Shown: positions 36,248 to 45,588, counted from the first letter of the stretch. The stretch: 64,000 nucleotides of DNA from AWTP1-13 sp963840445 (GCA_963840445.1 CAWIZC010000006.1:248001-312000); one strand, 5' to 3'. The notes: generated by a model from the letters alone, not told the origin. Numbers and translations: made by a program.

Positions 36248-37153
36248 TTACCTGCAGCGAGCGCCAGGCCTGGGTCTTTGCATGTACGTGCGGCTCATCT
36301 CGTCCGCAACAAGATCGTAAAGCATCCGGTGACTGACCGGGAAGACCATCTGCCAGCCCTGGATCGCGCGGCCGTCGCAGGAGAACGCTACGCGCTCGTA
36401 GAAGGCCCTGTCGCCCTGCGTGCCGGACAGCACGAACCCGAACTTGCGCGGAGGTACCTGGTCGAATACCGCACCGGCGTAGTGCTCCTCCATGCGCGAG
36501 CGCCGATAGCGGGCAAGGTTTGTTCCACTAAAGTTGTCGGCAGCGAAGATGTGCAGCATGGCTGCGCCGTCGCGTGAGACCAAGGTGCGAGCATTGTCGT
36601 TCGACGGCCCGACGTCGTAGGCGAACACGTCGGCAGGATACCTGAGCGAGAACTTGAACAGGGCGTTGTGGTAGGCAACCCAGCCCGCGCCTCGACCGCG
36701 GCTTTGCGGCAAGGCCGCCGTGACCAGCCCTGCCGTTGTCACCCTTGCATCGCCGCTGGTCTGCACCAGCTCTGGCCCACCAACCACCTCGGCCCGCACC
36801 GCATCCGGCGCACCGGCTTGTTCCGGTCCTCGCGTGGGTTGCATCCACCATAGCGCGAGCCCGACGATACTGGTGGTCAGCACGAAGCTGACGGCGGCAG
36901 TCCCCAGAAAATTCCATCGCCGCTGGCGCACCTCCGCGGTCCGGCACACGAGAGCGCGATCATACTCTGCCCGCGCGTTGGGATCGGCCAGCGTCTCATA
37001 GGCCTGGCTCACCTCCTTGAAGCGCTGCGCGGCGCTATCTTTGCCGGCGTTGACGTCGGGATGGAAGCGACGCGCCTGCTTGCGGAACGCAGTTTTCACC
37101 TGATCGTGGCTCGCGCCCTGGTCTACCCCCAGGACGTGGTAAAGCGTACTCAT
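36248..37153 (-). CDS. Membrane-anchored J-domain protein
   Basis: 301 aa. N-terminal J domain (about 1-66) with the HPD tripeptide in RRFHPDVNAG, which would stimulate a DnaK-type ATPase. A single transmembrane helix (about 83-103, AAVSFVLTTSIVGLALWW) follows. The remaining ~190 residues, with FKFSLRYPADVFAYD and CDGRAIQGWQMVFP, resemble no family I can name. By topology the J domain faces the cytoplasm and the tail the periplasm. It is convergent with murQ (25-bp gap). Confidence 0.82.
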   Translation of the reverse strand: MSTLYHVLGVDQGASHDQVKTAFRKQARRFHPDVNAGKDSAAQRFKEVSQAYETLADPNARAEYDRALVCRTAEVRQRRWNFLGTAAVSFVLTTSIVGLALWWMQPTRGPEQAGAPDAVRAEVVGGPELVQTSGDARVTTAGLVTAALPQSRGRGAGWVAYHNALFKFSLRYPADVFAYDVGPSNDNARTLVSRDGAAMLHIFAADNFSGTNLARYRRSRMEEHYAGAVFDQVPPRKFGFVLSGTQGDRAFYERVAFSCDGRAIQGWQMVFPVSHRMLYDLVADEMSRTYMQRPRPGARCR

Positions 37154-37505
37154 CGGCGCATCCCCGCATACTGACCAAGCCGGCACCGTCCACGCGCATC
37201 AACGTGGCGGGCTCGCCGATTTAGTGGCGATCGCCTCCGTCCGAACCTCAATTTCTTGTCAGTGGATGAAATGTCGGCTCGCCGTTTTGCTGCCGCATCC
37301 GTCGATCTGTTGTCGGATATCGATCGCGCTATCGGATAGCGGATGGCTCGCATAGGTCCGCTGCATTTGCGCCTCGATGAAATTCAATGGCGGTCTTGTC
37401 AACAGCTGCCCCACAGTCAAAGACGTGAAGCATCGCGGCTCGCCAGTCGCGCTATGTCTTGATGCGCCGGCGCACATGTCGGCTGCTCAAGAGAGGGCGC
37501 ACACC
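37154..37505. other. Intergenic region without a supported gene
   Basis: 352 bp between the J-domain gene (minus) and bactofilin 2 (plus). An in-frame extension upstream of the bactofilin ATG exists but has no ribosome-binding site and is unlike the family. No clear repeats or promoter motifs were seen. Confidence 0.4.
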
Positions 37506-37835
37506 ATGCTCAATCGGTACGGAGTGGTGATCAACGACGATCTCAAGTTTGCGGGCGAGCGCTTGAAGATCGTCAGCCAGGGCAAGGTCGAGATCGACTG
37601 CGACTTCGAGGGAGACATAACCGGCATCGAGGTTGTCGTCAGTGAGCGGGGCAAGGTGACAGGCAATGTCGCTGGCGAGCGCGTCATCGTGCTCGGGCGC
37701 ATCATCGGAGGCATTCGCGGCAAGACGGTCGCCCTGCTGGCTTCAGCGCACGTGGAAGGCGACATCCAGCACACGTCGCTAGCCATCGAGGAGGGAGCCG
37801 AATTTGTTGGACGATGCAGACTGAGTGCTGCGTGA
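37506..37835 (+). CDS. Bactofilin, paralogue 2
   Basis: 109-aa bactofilin, nearly only the beta-helix core: LKIVSQGKVEIDCDFEGDI, VVVSERGKVTGNVAGERVIV and LAIEEGAEFVGRCR. It aligns end to end with the core of the protein at 31424-31882, so the two are paralogues; this one lacks the long N-terminal tail. The ATG at 37506 has GAGAGG about 9 nt upstream; an ATG at 37476 is possible. Confidence 0.87.
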   Translation: MLNRYGVVINDDLKFAGERLKIVSQGKVEIDCDFEGDITGIEVVVSERGKVTGNVAGERVIVLGRIIGGIRGKTVALLASAHVEGDIQHTSLAIEEGAEFVGRCRLSAA

Positions 37836-37991
37836 ACAGGTGAACCGGCCGGGGTCGCCGGATGGACCAGACCAGGGCACGCCTGCACCCGGCCCTGGGC
37901 TGCATCGCGCCACTGCGGCTCGCCACCGCGTCTGTCGTGTTCGTGATGAAACGTCCGGTGGGCGCTGGCTGCCTGGCCTGGTTTGGGCCAA

Positions 37992-39608
37992 TCACACGGC
38001 GCCGCTCGCCTTGCTCAGAACGCCGAGGGCATCCATCTGCCCCTCGGTGCCGGCCCAAGCGACAAACTGGTCGGGACGCACGAGGAGGTAAGTCGCCTCG
38101 TAGCGTTCGCGACCATCCGTACGCGAATCGCGCACGACCGTGAGAGGTACGCTCAAGCGTTCGGCGGCGCGCACGAAATTTCCGGTGATTGCGTCCGTGC
38201 CATCCAGAACGACGAGGGTAAAGCCGTCTCCCAACCGTTCGAACACGTTACCACCCGCCGACAGTGACTGCGGCGCCAGATGATGGCCGGGCCTGGCGAC
38301 AAAACTATGCTTGCCACGCGCGCTGCAACTACCGCCATCGGGTCCGCACACCACCGGCGAGCCTTCATAGTTGGGCTCGAAGGCATGCACCTCGGATGAA
38401 GCTCCCGAGCTGCGCAGCGCCCAGGCCCGCTCGAACGCCTCCCGATCGCGCGCGGGATCGAAGGCCGCCAGAAACCTGCGATCCTCCAGGATGGCGTTTT
38501 CGATGAAGTCGCGCGCTGTGGATTGGAACACCGGGCGCCGTTCCGCGTCGTAGGAGGCGAGGAGATTGGGACCCGCCCAACCCTGCAGCGTCGCTGCCAG
38601 CTTCCAGCCGAGGTTTCTCGCGTCCTCGAGCCCCAGGTTGACGCCGTAGCCGCCATAGGGGGGATGACTGTGGGCGGCGTCGCCGGCGATGAACATGCGG
38701 CCCTCGCCATAGCTGTCGGCGACGGCGAAGCGCAGGTCCCAGAAGCCGATGTGCTTGAACTCGACGTCGAACTCGGCGCCGGCCGCTTCATGAACAAGCT
38801 TGCGGAAGTCGAAGTTATCCCTGGTCGTGCCCGCGGGCACGGGCGCGTGAAAGAACCACGTCGAACCGAGGTCGACCCGGCCAAAGAATTTCCAGTAGCC
38901 CTGCAGGTCCGGGTGCAGAACGCTGAGGAACGATTTGCCGGGGTGCCGCTTTTCCAACAGGCCGTGCAATTCGTGTGAGCGAAACACCAGCAGCACCATC
39001 AGCCTGTCATGGTCCGACAGGGTTTGCGTGATCCCCGCCTGCTCGCGCACGACCGACCGGCTGCCGTCGCAGCCCACGACATAGTCGGCCCGCACACGCC
39101 TTCGGCCGTCGCCCGCACGCTCCGCGATCACGACGCTGACGCCGCCATCGTCCTGGCTCACCTCCAGCGCACTCCAGCCGTACAGCGTTTCGACGCACGC
39201 CAGCTCGCCGACCCGCCGGCGCAGCACGGCTTCCGTCGCGTACTGCGGCAGCCGCTCGTTGTCCGTGAAATAGAAGGGGCGAACCAGCTCGCGCTGCATC
39301 CAATCGTAACTGTAGGGACCCAGTAGCGTGCCATACGCCGTAAGCCCGCCGATGCCATACTCACGCGGAATGGTTCGCGCCGCGCGCACCTGCTTCTCGA
39401 CGCCCCAGAAATGAAAATGCTCCATCGTGCGCTGCGTGAGATTCTGCCCGCGCGGGATCGGCGAGGGTTCGAGCAGGCGCTCCACCAGCAGCGTGCGCAC
39501 GCCGCGTTGCCCAAGCTCGATCGCCAGCCCGAGGCCGACCGGACCACCGCCGACGATGACGACCTGCGCGTCGCGTACCCCAGATTTGTTGCTGTCCAAC
39601 GCGGTCAT
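37992..39608 (-). CDS. FAD-dependent aromatic monooxygenase (PHBH/UbiH-like)
   Basis: 538-aa class A flavoprotein hydroxylase. Rossmann motif VVIVGGGPVGLGLAIELGQR (about 16-35), DG motif YVVGCDGSRSVVRE near 170, and GD motif FIAGDAAHSHPPYGGYGVN near 300, followed by LGLEDARNLGWKLA. It would add one oxygen atom to an aromatic ring using NAD(P)H. The C-terminal thioredoxin-like extension resembles that of phenol-hydroxylase-type members. The ATG at 39608 begins 66 bp downstream of a Bug-type binding-protein gene on the same strand, which could import the substrate (inference). Confidence 0.9.
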   Translation of the reverse strand: MTALDSNKSGVRDAQVVIVGGGPVGLGLAIELGQRGVRTLLVERLLEPSPIPRGQNLTQRTMEHFHFWGVEKQVRAARTIPREYGIGGLTAYGTLLGPYSYDWMQRELVRPFYFTDNERLPQYATEAVLRRRVGELACVETLYGWSALEVSQDDGGVSVVIAERAGDGRRRVRADYVVGCDGSRSVVREQAGITQTLSDHDRLMVLLVFRSHELHGLLEKRHPGKSFLSVLHPDLQGYWKFFGRVDLGSTWFFHAPVPAGTTRDNFDFRKLVHEAAGAEFDVEFKHIGFWDLRFAVADSYGEGRMFIAGDAAHSHPPYGGYGVNLGLEDARNLGWKLAATLQGWAGPNLLASYDAERRPVFQSTARDFIENAILEDRRFLAAFDPARDREAFERAWALRSSGASSEVHAFEPNYEGSPVVCGPDGGSCSARGKHSFVARPGHHLAPQSLSAGGNVFERLGDGFTLVVLDGTDAITGNFVRAAERLSVPLTVVRDSRTDGRERYEATYLLVRPDQFVAWAGTEGQMDALGVLSKASGAV

Positions 39609-39674
39609 TGGCAGGTCATAGCTGGATGGCTGTTACGGGACGGCAGCTGCCGACGATCGGCGGTCGGTCGAGTT

Positions 39675-40718
39675 TCACTCGGGCGCAATGCCGGAATCCT
39701 TGACCACCTTGGCCCAACGCGGCTGATCATTCGCCATCATGTCGGCGAGCCGCTTCGGAGTTCCACCACGCGCCGTTAGGCCCTGCTTGGCCAGCGCTTC
39801 GCTAACGGCCGGCTGCTTCAGGATGTCGTTGATCTCGGTGTTGTAGCGGGCAACCGTTTCGGCGCTCATGCCGGCGGGCGCCAGCAGGGCGTACCACAGA
39901 TCGACATCGAAGCCGGCGACGCCCTGCTCTTCAAGTGTCGGCGTATCCGGCGCGAGCGCCGACCGCGCGCTTCCGCCGATAGCCAGCAGGCGTATCTGCT
40001 TGTCCGCCACCAGCGGCAACGCCGTGTGCAGGGGCAGGAACATCACGCCTACGTGACCGCCGACTAGGTCGCGCACGGCGCCGGCCGAGCCCGAGTAGGG
40101 TACATGCGTGAGTGAGACGCCGGCGGTCAGCTTGAACAGCTCCATCGTCATGTGCTGCGGTGTGCCGCGCCCCGGCGAGGCGTAGTTGATCTGATCGGGA
40201 CGAGCCTTGGCATCGGCGATCAGCTCGCGAACATTGGTTGCTGGCAGCGAGGGATGAACCACCAGCGCGATCGAGCCGGTCGCCACCTCGGCAATCGGCG
40301 CGAAGCTCGTCTGCGGGTCGTAGGGCAGGCTCTTGAACAGGCTGGCATTCATGACGAACGTGTTGGCCGCCATGAGCAAGGTGTGGCCGTCGGGCGCGGC
40401 GCGCGCTACCTGCTGGGTGCCGATGTTGCCGCTGGCGCCCGGCTTGTTCTCGACCACGACGGGTTGGCCCCAGCGCTTTTGCAGCTCCTCGCCGAGCAGA
40501 CGCGCAAGGATGTCGATGCCGGTGCCGGGCGTATAGGGCACGACAATGGTGATGGTGCGGCCTGCCTGCTGCGCGGAAGCCGACATAAAGACTGCCGGAG
40601 CCGCGACTGCCAAACAGGCCAAAAGAAGAAGTTGCGTCGCCGTCAGGAACGTCATCACGCAACGGGTACCTGTCTGCGAAAGCCGTCGATGGCCGTGCCA
40701 GCCCACGCCTCCAGTCAT
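39675..40718 (-). CDS. Bug-family (tripartite tricarboxylate transporter) periplasmic binding protein
   Basis: 347 aa. N-terminal hydrophobic signal (LLLLACLAVAAPAVFMSAS...), then the Bug pattern: ITIVVPYTPGTGIDILARLL, VVVENKPGASGNIGTQQVAR, PDGHTLLMAANTF and INYASPGRGTPQHM. Such proteins bind carboxylates and are often encoded without their TctAB partners, as here. The ATG at 40718 has GGGAGG 9 nt upstream; GTG 40727 touches that site and was rejected. It probably shares a transcript with the flavin monooxygenase. Confidence 0.9.
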   Translation of the reverse strand: MTGGVGWHGHRRLSQTGTRCVMTFLTATQLLLLACLAVAAPAVFMSASAQQAGRTITIVVPYTPGTGIDILARLLGEELQKRWGQPVVVENKPGASGNIGTQQVARAAPDGHTLLMAANTFVMNASLFKSLPYDPQTSFAPIAEVATGSIALVVHPSLPATNVRELIADAKARPDQINYASPGRGTPQHMTMELFKLTAGVSLTHVPYSGSAGAVRDLVGGHVGVMFLPLHTALPLVADKQIRLLAIGGSARSALAPDTPTLEEQGVAGFDVDLWYALLAPAGMSAETVARYNTEINDILKQPAVSEALAKQGLTARGGTPKRLADMMANDQPRWAKVVKDSGIAPE

Positions 40719-40940
40719 TGTCGACACTCCCTCCCGGCAATTGTTCCCCTGCTAGCTCGATTACGTCCCGGCCGGGGTAAAGCGTCAACCACAATCAGTC
40801 CGCGCGCCCGGGGTGGAACTGCCGATCTGCAGCGGTCTCGCCGTGGTCAGTTGGACGCTTTAGCGCTGACTGCGCATCGCCCTTGCGGTAAAGGTGCTTG
40901 GCGGGTTGGCCAGCTTGCACGCCCGATTGGCGTTTTTGGC

Positions 40941-43313
40941 GTGGTGAGTTTAGGCGTGCAGCGAGAAGGATCGGCTTCCGAAACGGCTTCGAACGTCGGG
41001 GCTGCGGCTACGCGTTTCGCGCGGCAGTCTGCAACCGGCTTCGCGCGCCTGCTCAGCAGGATGCCTCTCGGAAGGCTTCTTGGATTGATCGTACTTGTCA
41101 CGGCCCTGCCGCTGCTGCTCGCCACCTACGTGAGCTATCAGCGCCTGGCCGCCAATGAGGGCCGGTCGATCGAGCAGAGCCTGTTGCTCAGCACAAAGAT
41201 CCTGGCTGGCCTCGTCGACAATGAGATCGACGAGCATGGCGCGGTCCTGAAAACGCTGGCCCAGTCCAGGGCATTGTCGCGCGGCGACCTGGCAGCCTTT
41301 TGGCAAGAAGCGCACCGCGCCATGGATGTGGTGCCGGGCTCGTGGCTGAGCGTCAACGACGCTCAGGGCCAGTTGCTCATGAGCACGCTGGTCCCCTTTG
41401 GCTCATCCTTGCCCCAGCGAGCCGCCGCGGATCTCCTGCGCGCACCGACCGCAAAGGATGGGGTCGTTTCCGACCTGCGCCAGAGCGCGCTCGCGGACAA
41501 GCTTTCGGCGTATATTGACCTCCCCATTTTCGAAGGCAGCTCACCCAAATACATTCTCTCGATCAGCCTTCCACCGGAGCAATTCTACGAGCTTGTCAAA
41601 GACCGTTTTTCGCGCGGCGAGCTGGTCGGCATCTTGGATCGCAAGAGCCGTTTCATTGCGCGCATCCCTGACAACGAAGCGCGGGTCGGTGCGTTTGCGA
41701 GCGAAGGCTGGCGCGCCGGCATAGCGAAGGCTGCCGAAGGCTTCACATATAACCGCTCGCTGGAGGGCAATCTCGTCATCAACGCCTACACCACCTCGGC
41801 GCGGGGCTGGGTTGTAGGCGTGGGCCAGCCGGAGGCTCAGCTTCTCGGACCTCAGCGTAGCGTGTTGGAATCGACTGCCTGGGTCGTCGGCCTATTGACC
41901 GCAATCAGCCTGACCCTCGCCATTCTGATGGCCCGCCACGCAAGTCGCGGAATGGAACAGTTGGCGGCGGCGGCGACGAACGTTGGCGAGGGCAGGCCGA
42001 TCCCCGAGATTGTCGCACCGTTCCGGGAAGCGGCGGCGATCACTGCGGCCCTGCGGACAGCGTCTGAAGAAGTGGCTCACGCCCAGGCCGACCTCGAGGT
42101 CAAAGTCATGGAGCGCACCCAGGAACTGTCGGCCGAGATGCGGCGCCGTGAACAGAGCGAAGCGCAGGCGCGTCAACTCTTGAGGATGCAGGCGATCGGT
42201 CAGCTGACCGGCGGCATCGCCCACGACTTCAACAACATGCTGGCGATCGTCATCAGCAGCTTGAACTTGCTCAAGCGGCGCCTGGCTGCCGGCAGAAGCG
42301 ATGTGGACGAGTTGATCGCTGGCGGCATAGACGGCGCGCAACGAGCCGCGTCACTCACACAGCGGTTGCTCGCGTTCGCACGCCAGCAACCGCTCTCGCC
42401 CGAAGCGCTGGACGTGAACCGGCTTATCAATGGCCTCGGGGACCTTATTTACCGGACGATCGGCGAGGACATCCGCGTCGAGACCGTGCTGGCGGCAGGT
42501 TTATGGACTGTGCATGCGGATGCCAGCCAACTCGAGAACGCAATCCTGAACCTGGCTGTGAACGCGCGCGATGCAATGGCGGATGGTGGCAAGCTGACCA
42601 TCGAGACGAGCAACAGCTATCTCGACGAAGACTACGCCCAGCAGCACGAAGACGTCACAAGCGGACAGTTCGTGCTTATCGCGGTCACGGACACTGGAAG
42701 CGGAATGGCGACGGAAGCCGTGGCGCGGGCCTTCGAGCCGTTTTATACGACCAAGGCGCCGGGGCGCGGCACGGGGCTCGGCTTGGCGCAGGTTTACGGC
42801 TTCGTGAAGCAGTCACGTGGGCATTCGAAGATCTACTCAGAAGTTGGGCATGGCACGACGGTGAAGCTGTACCTGCCACGATATGTGGGGGGAGCGGAGC
42901 CGGCGATAGCAAGAGCCACCAATGCTGCAACGGTCGAGCGCGGCTCGGCCGAGGAATGCGTGCTTGTGGTCGAGGATGAAACTCGCGTCAGGCAACTGTC
43001 GGCGGAGACCTTGCGGGAGCTGGGCTACCGCGTGCTCGAAGCGGACGGAGCAGCGGCTGCGCTCAAGCACATCGAGTCGGACCGCGCCATCAAACTGCTG
43101 TTCACGGATATTGTCATGCCGGACGTCAACGGCCGCAAGCTGGCTGACCAGGCGCTGTCTCTGAACCCAAACCTCAAGGTGCTTTTCACAACGGGATTCA
43201 CCCGCAACGCCGTCATCCACCACGGCACGCTCGATCCGGGTGTCAACTTCATTGCCAAGCCGATCACCATTGAGGGCCTCGCACGCAAGATTCGGCAGGT
43301 GCTGGACAGTTGA
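40941..43313 (+). CDS. Hybrid sensor histidine kinase with C-terminal receiver domain
   Basis: About 790 aa. TM helix 1 (about 49-66) and TM helix 2 (about 310-332) bracket a roughly 240-residue periplasmic sensing domain, probably Cache-like. Then comes a coiled linker, the HisKA H-box GGIAHDFNNML with the phosphorylated His at about 427, the HATPase N-box LENAILNLAVNARDAM, G1 DTGSGM and G2 GTGLGLAQVYGF, and a receiver domain (VLVVEDETRVRQL; acceptor Asp in FTDIVMPDVNG; Lys in AKPITIEG). The start is uncertain: GTG 40941 or 40956, or ATG 41061. No response regulator lies next to it. Confidence 0.88.
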   Translation: MVSLGVQREGSASETASNVGAAATRFARQSATGFARLLSRMPLGRLLGLIVLVTALPLLLATYVSYQRLAANEGRSIEQSLLLSTKILAGLVDNEIDEHGAVLKTLAQSRALSRGDLAAFWQEAHRAMDVVPGSWLSVNDAQGQLLMSTLVPFGSSLPQRAAADLLRAPTAKDGVVSDLRQSALADKLSAYIDLPIFEGSSPKYILSISLPPEQFYELVKDRFSRGELVGILDRKSRFIARIPDNEARVGAFASEGWRAGIAKAAEGFTYNRSLEGNLVINAYTTSARGWVVGVGQPEAQLLGPQRSVLESTAWVVGLLTAISLTLAILMARHASRGMEQLAAAATNVGEGRPIPEIVAPFREAAAITAALRTASEEVAHAQADLEVKVMERTQELSAEMRRREQSEAQARQLLRMQAIGQLTGGIAHDFNNMLAIVISSLNLLKRRLAAGRSDVDELIAGGIDGAQRAASLTQRLLAFARQQPLSPEALDVNRLINGLGDLIYRTIGEDIRVETVLAAGLWTVHADASQLENAILNLAVNARDAMADGGKLTIETSNSYLDEDYAQQHEDVTSGQFVLIAVTDTGSGMATEAVARAFEPFYTTKAPGRGTGLGLAQVYGFVKQSRGHSKIYSEVGHGTTVKLYLPRYVGGAEPAIARATNAATVERGSAEECVLVVEDETRVRQLSAETLRELGYRVLEADGAAAALKHIESDRAIKLLFTDIVMPDVNGRKLADQALSLNPNLKVLFTTGFTRNAVIHHGTLDPGVNFIAKPITIEGLARKIRQVLDS

Positions 43314-43413
43314 TCACTCGGCCGCCGGCTCGCGATATCTCAGCTGGCGTGATGCGAGACGCGGTTAACTCCGTGGGCGTTGGGAACTGCAAGCTTTGCT
43401 AGCCGTTTCCCGG

Positions 43414-43689
43414 ATGGCTTCCGTAGCTGTGTTTCAAACCATGCGTGCCTCAGGTCCTCGTCCCGAAGCAAGCGTCGTCCACGTCGCCGAGGGCACCATC
43501 CTCGCTGATGGGACTTGCTGCGAATGGGCGCTGTGCGGTGCTGCAGGTGCTCAGCTTGGAAGTCCAACGGAGGCCACGTGCGAGGATTGCCGGCGCCACC
43601 TCGTTGCGTCGCGGATCATTTCGGCGGCCACTCTGGCATGGGGCCCTCCGGACCTGATCTCCTCAAGCTGGCCAAGGAGCATGCAATGA
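43414..43689 (+). CDS. Small CxxC protein, hypothetical
   Basis: About 91 aa, not recognised. VVHVAEGTILADGTCCEWAL, then LCGAAGA and ATCEDCRRHL suggest a small treble-clef or zinc-ribbon-like protein with CxxC (CEDC). The stop (TGA 43687-43689) overlaps the ATG of the DUF6496 gene as ATGA, which supports coupled translation and a real gene. The start is unclear (ATG 43414, or ATG 43441); no strong Shine-Dalgarno is seen. Confidence 0.45.
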   Translation: MASVAVFQTMRASGPRPEASVVHVAEGTILADGTCCEWALCGAAGAQLGSPTEATCEDCRRHLVASRIISAATLAWGPPDLISSSWPRSMQ

Positions 43690-43865
43690 GACGGTACTCC
43701 AAGGGCGCATCCAAAGACGTCGAGCGGGCGATGCACAAGGAAAAGCGCGGAACGCTTAAGAGCGGCAGCGGCAAGAAGGTTACGAGCCGCAAGCAGGCCA
43801 TCGCCATCGGCCTGTCAGAAGCCCGCAAGAAGGGCAAGAAGGTTCCCAAGAAAAAGGCGAGCTGA
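43686..43865 (+). CDS. DUF6496-type small basic protein
   Basis: 59 aa, Lys- and Arg-rich. RRYSKGASKDVERAMHKEK, then GTLKSGSGKKVTSRKQAIAI and GLSEARKKGKKVPKKK match the small family annotated as DUF6496, whose members often sit near stress genes; the function is unknown. The ATG at 43686 has AAGGAG 6 nt upstream. It is followed by a terminator-like hairpin and a DUF892 gene on the other strand. Confidence 0.85.
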   Translation: MRRYSKGASKDVERAMHKEKRGTLKSGSGKKVTSRKQAIAIGLSEARKKGKKVPKKKAS

Positions 43866-44008
43866 CCGCGCTGATGCGTTTGGCCGCGAACTCTCACTCA
43901 TCGTCGGTGGCCCGACGACCACTTTCTGCTTGGTCGATATGGCGCCGCGCTTCACGTTTAGATCGTTTCAGAATGGAGCGCGTCGTTCGGCGAAGATGCA
44001 CAGCAGCC

Positions 44009-44036
44009 GGAAGGCACCTCTCCCGAGGTGCCTTCC
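44009..44036. terminator. Terminator-like hairpin between convergent genes
   Basis: GGAAGGCACCTC, loop TCCC, GAGGTGCCTTCC: a perfect 12-bp stem, 6 bp beyond the DUF892 stop and about 140 bp after the DUF6496 stop. There is no T-tract on either side, so termination efficiency is uncertain. Confidence 0.6.
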
Positions 44037-44042
44037 CGACGG

Positions 44043-44549
44043 CTAGCTGGCCGCCTTCAGGTTGACCGCAAATTCCGCAACCTGCGTCAGCTTCTTGTCG
44101 GCCGCCTTCTCTTCGTCGAGCGTCTGCTGAAGTAGACGGACAACATCGGGGCGGCCGAGGCGATTGGCCCAGGCAATCAGCGACCCATAGCGTGTCATCT
44201 CGTAGTGTTCGACCGCCTGTGCGGAGGCGATGATCGCGGCATCCAGCACGGTCTTGTCTGCCACCTCACCACTTACATCGCCGGCCTCGGTTATGATGCC
44301 GTCGATGGCAGGGCAATTCACCGACTTCGCAGACTTACCGAGCATCTTGAAGACCTGCTCGAGCCTGCTCACGTGGATCTTGGTTTCCCCGAGGTGACTT
44401 TGCAGCCCTTGCTTCAACTGAGGATCCGAAGCGTTGCCGATCATATCCGGGAGCGATTTCACGATCTTGTTCTCGGCGTAGTAGATGTCCTGCAGGGTAT
44501 GCAGGAACAGATCATCGAAGGTTTGGATGTCTTTCGAAAACAGGCCCAT
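44043..44549 (-). CDS. DUF892 (YciE/YciF-like) ferritin-fold stress protein
   Basis: 168-aa four-helix protein of the DUF892 family. FDDLFLHTLQDIYYAENKIV (about 11-30) is the family start, with Glu and Tyr near the di-metal site; VEHYEMTRYGSLIAWA (about 113-128) and LDEEKAADKKLT (about 143-154) supply the other Glu and His ligands. Members are induced by stress, and their role is uncertain. The ATG at 44549 has TAGGAGA upstream. Confidence 0.9.
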   Translation of the reverse strand: MGLFSKDIQTFDDLFLHTLQDIYYAENKIVKSLPDMIGNASDPQLKQGLQSHLGETKIHVSRLEQVFKMLGKSAKSVNCPAIDGIITEAGDVSGEVADKTVLDAAIIASAQAVEHYEMTRYGSLIAWANRLGRPDVVRLLQQTLDEEKAADKKLTQVAEFAVNLKAAS

Positions 44550-44825
44550 GGTCGTCTCCTAGGAGGGAACTCGCCGGTCGATCGGCCGTTGTGAAGCAGT
44601 TGCTGGTCATAGTCGTAACGCCGACTAGGTGACCAAGTTCCTGATCCAATGCGATCTTCCCAGGCGCAGTTGCCGCAACGTGCGGCCATGTGTGGAAGAC
44701 GGGCGACGCGATCACACAGTCCGCAAAGGCCGCTGCATGCGGCCGCGCGACACCCCAATTGCCATGGCCGTTGCATTCCGACCGGCGATGCGGACCGGCC
44801 GTCGCGCCTGGCTCATTCTCCCGCG

Positions 44826-45494
44826 TCAGCGCAGGCGGTCTGTCGTCAACGTATGCTCGACGCACTCGTTGATATGAGCGGCGAGAACCGTCTTGGCGCG
44901 GGCGGCATCGCGCTTGAGGGCGCACTCCAGCAGCTGCTGGTGCTGGCGCGGCACAAGATCACCGCGATAGCTGAGCGCGAGGATCAGGTAACGGAAGTAC
45001 TTGTCGAATACCGCGGCATGCGCCTCCATCAGCGGACGCGAACCGCAATTGAAGATCAATGCTCGATGGAACTCGCCATCGTAGCGCTTCCACAGCTGAT
45101 GATTGGCCTTCTTGGTCGACATGGTGCGCTCGGTCGCGGCCAGCTTGTGGTGAGCGGATACGACGCGGCCCTCCCACTCCATGTCGCCCAGCGCGAATGA
45201 CTGCTCCATGGCGTGCGATTCCAGGAGGAACCGCAATTCGGCAAGACCTTTCAGGTCCTGCGCCGATACGGGCGCGACCTCGAAACCGCGCCGGCCTTCC
45301 GCCAGAACCAAGCCGTCCGAGGAGAGACGGCTCAAGATTTCGCGCAGCGTACTTACGCTGACGCCGTAGTCCTCGCGCATCGCCTCAAGGCGCAACTTGT
45401 GCTCGGGCGGCAGCTTCCCGAAAATGATGTCAGCGCGGATGCGCCGATAGCCGTCGTCGCTGACGGTTTCCAACTCTTCGAGCCTGTCGAGCAC
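44826..45494 (-). CDS. GntR-family regulator with FCD domain
   Basis: 222 aa. N-terminal winged helix (about 12-75: IIFGKLPPEHKLRLEAMRED, VSTLREILSRLSSDGLV) and a C-terminal all-helical FCD ligand-binding domain (about 80-210) with DGEFHRALIFNCGS and the later His residues typical of metal-dependent FCD sensors of carboxylic acids. The start is GTG 45494 with GGGAGG 7 nt upstream. It is divergent from the dehydroshikimate-dehydratase-like gene and probably controls it and aroQ (inference). Confidence 0.9.
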   Translation of the reverse strand: MLDRLEELETVSDDGYRRIRADIIFGKLPPEHKLRLEAMREDYGVSVSTLREILSRLSSDGLVLAEGRRGFEVAPVSAQDLKGLAELRFLLESHAMEQSFALGDMEWEGRVVSAHHKLAATERTMSTKKANHQLWKRYDGEFHRALIFNCGSRPLMEAHAAVFDKYFRYLILALSYRGDLVPRQHQQLLECALKRDAARAKTVLAAHINECVEHTLTTDRLR

Positions 45495-45571
45495 CGTTCT
45501 GCCTCCCTGACTGCAACCTGCACCCGATTGACACAGGAGCCCTGATCGCGCAACAGCATTTCATATGAGTA

Positions 45572-45588
45572 TCCTATAATCATCCTAC
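45572..45588. promoter_or_regulatory. Candidate regulator-binding repeat
   Basis: ATCCTA occurs twice in ATCCTATAATCATCCTA, spaced about one helical turn apart, inside the 285-bp divergent region between the GntR-FCD gene and the dehydroshikimate-dehydratase-like gene. The embedded TATAAT could also be a -10 element. Function is inferred from position only. Confidence 0.35.

Noticed and set aside
44629..44877. Possible small gene between DUF892 and the GntR-FCD regulator
   Set aside because: No Shine-Dalgarno, Arg/Cys-rich random-looking translation and overlap with the regulator's 3' end.
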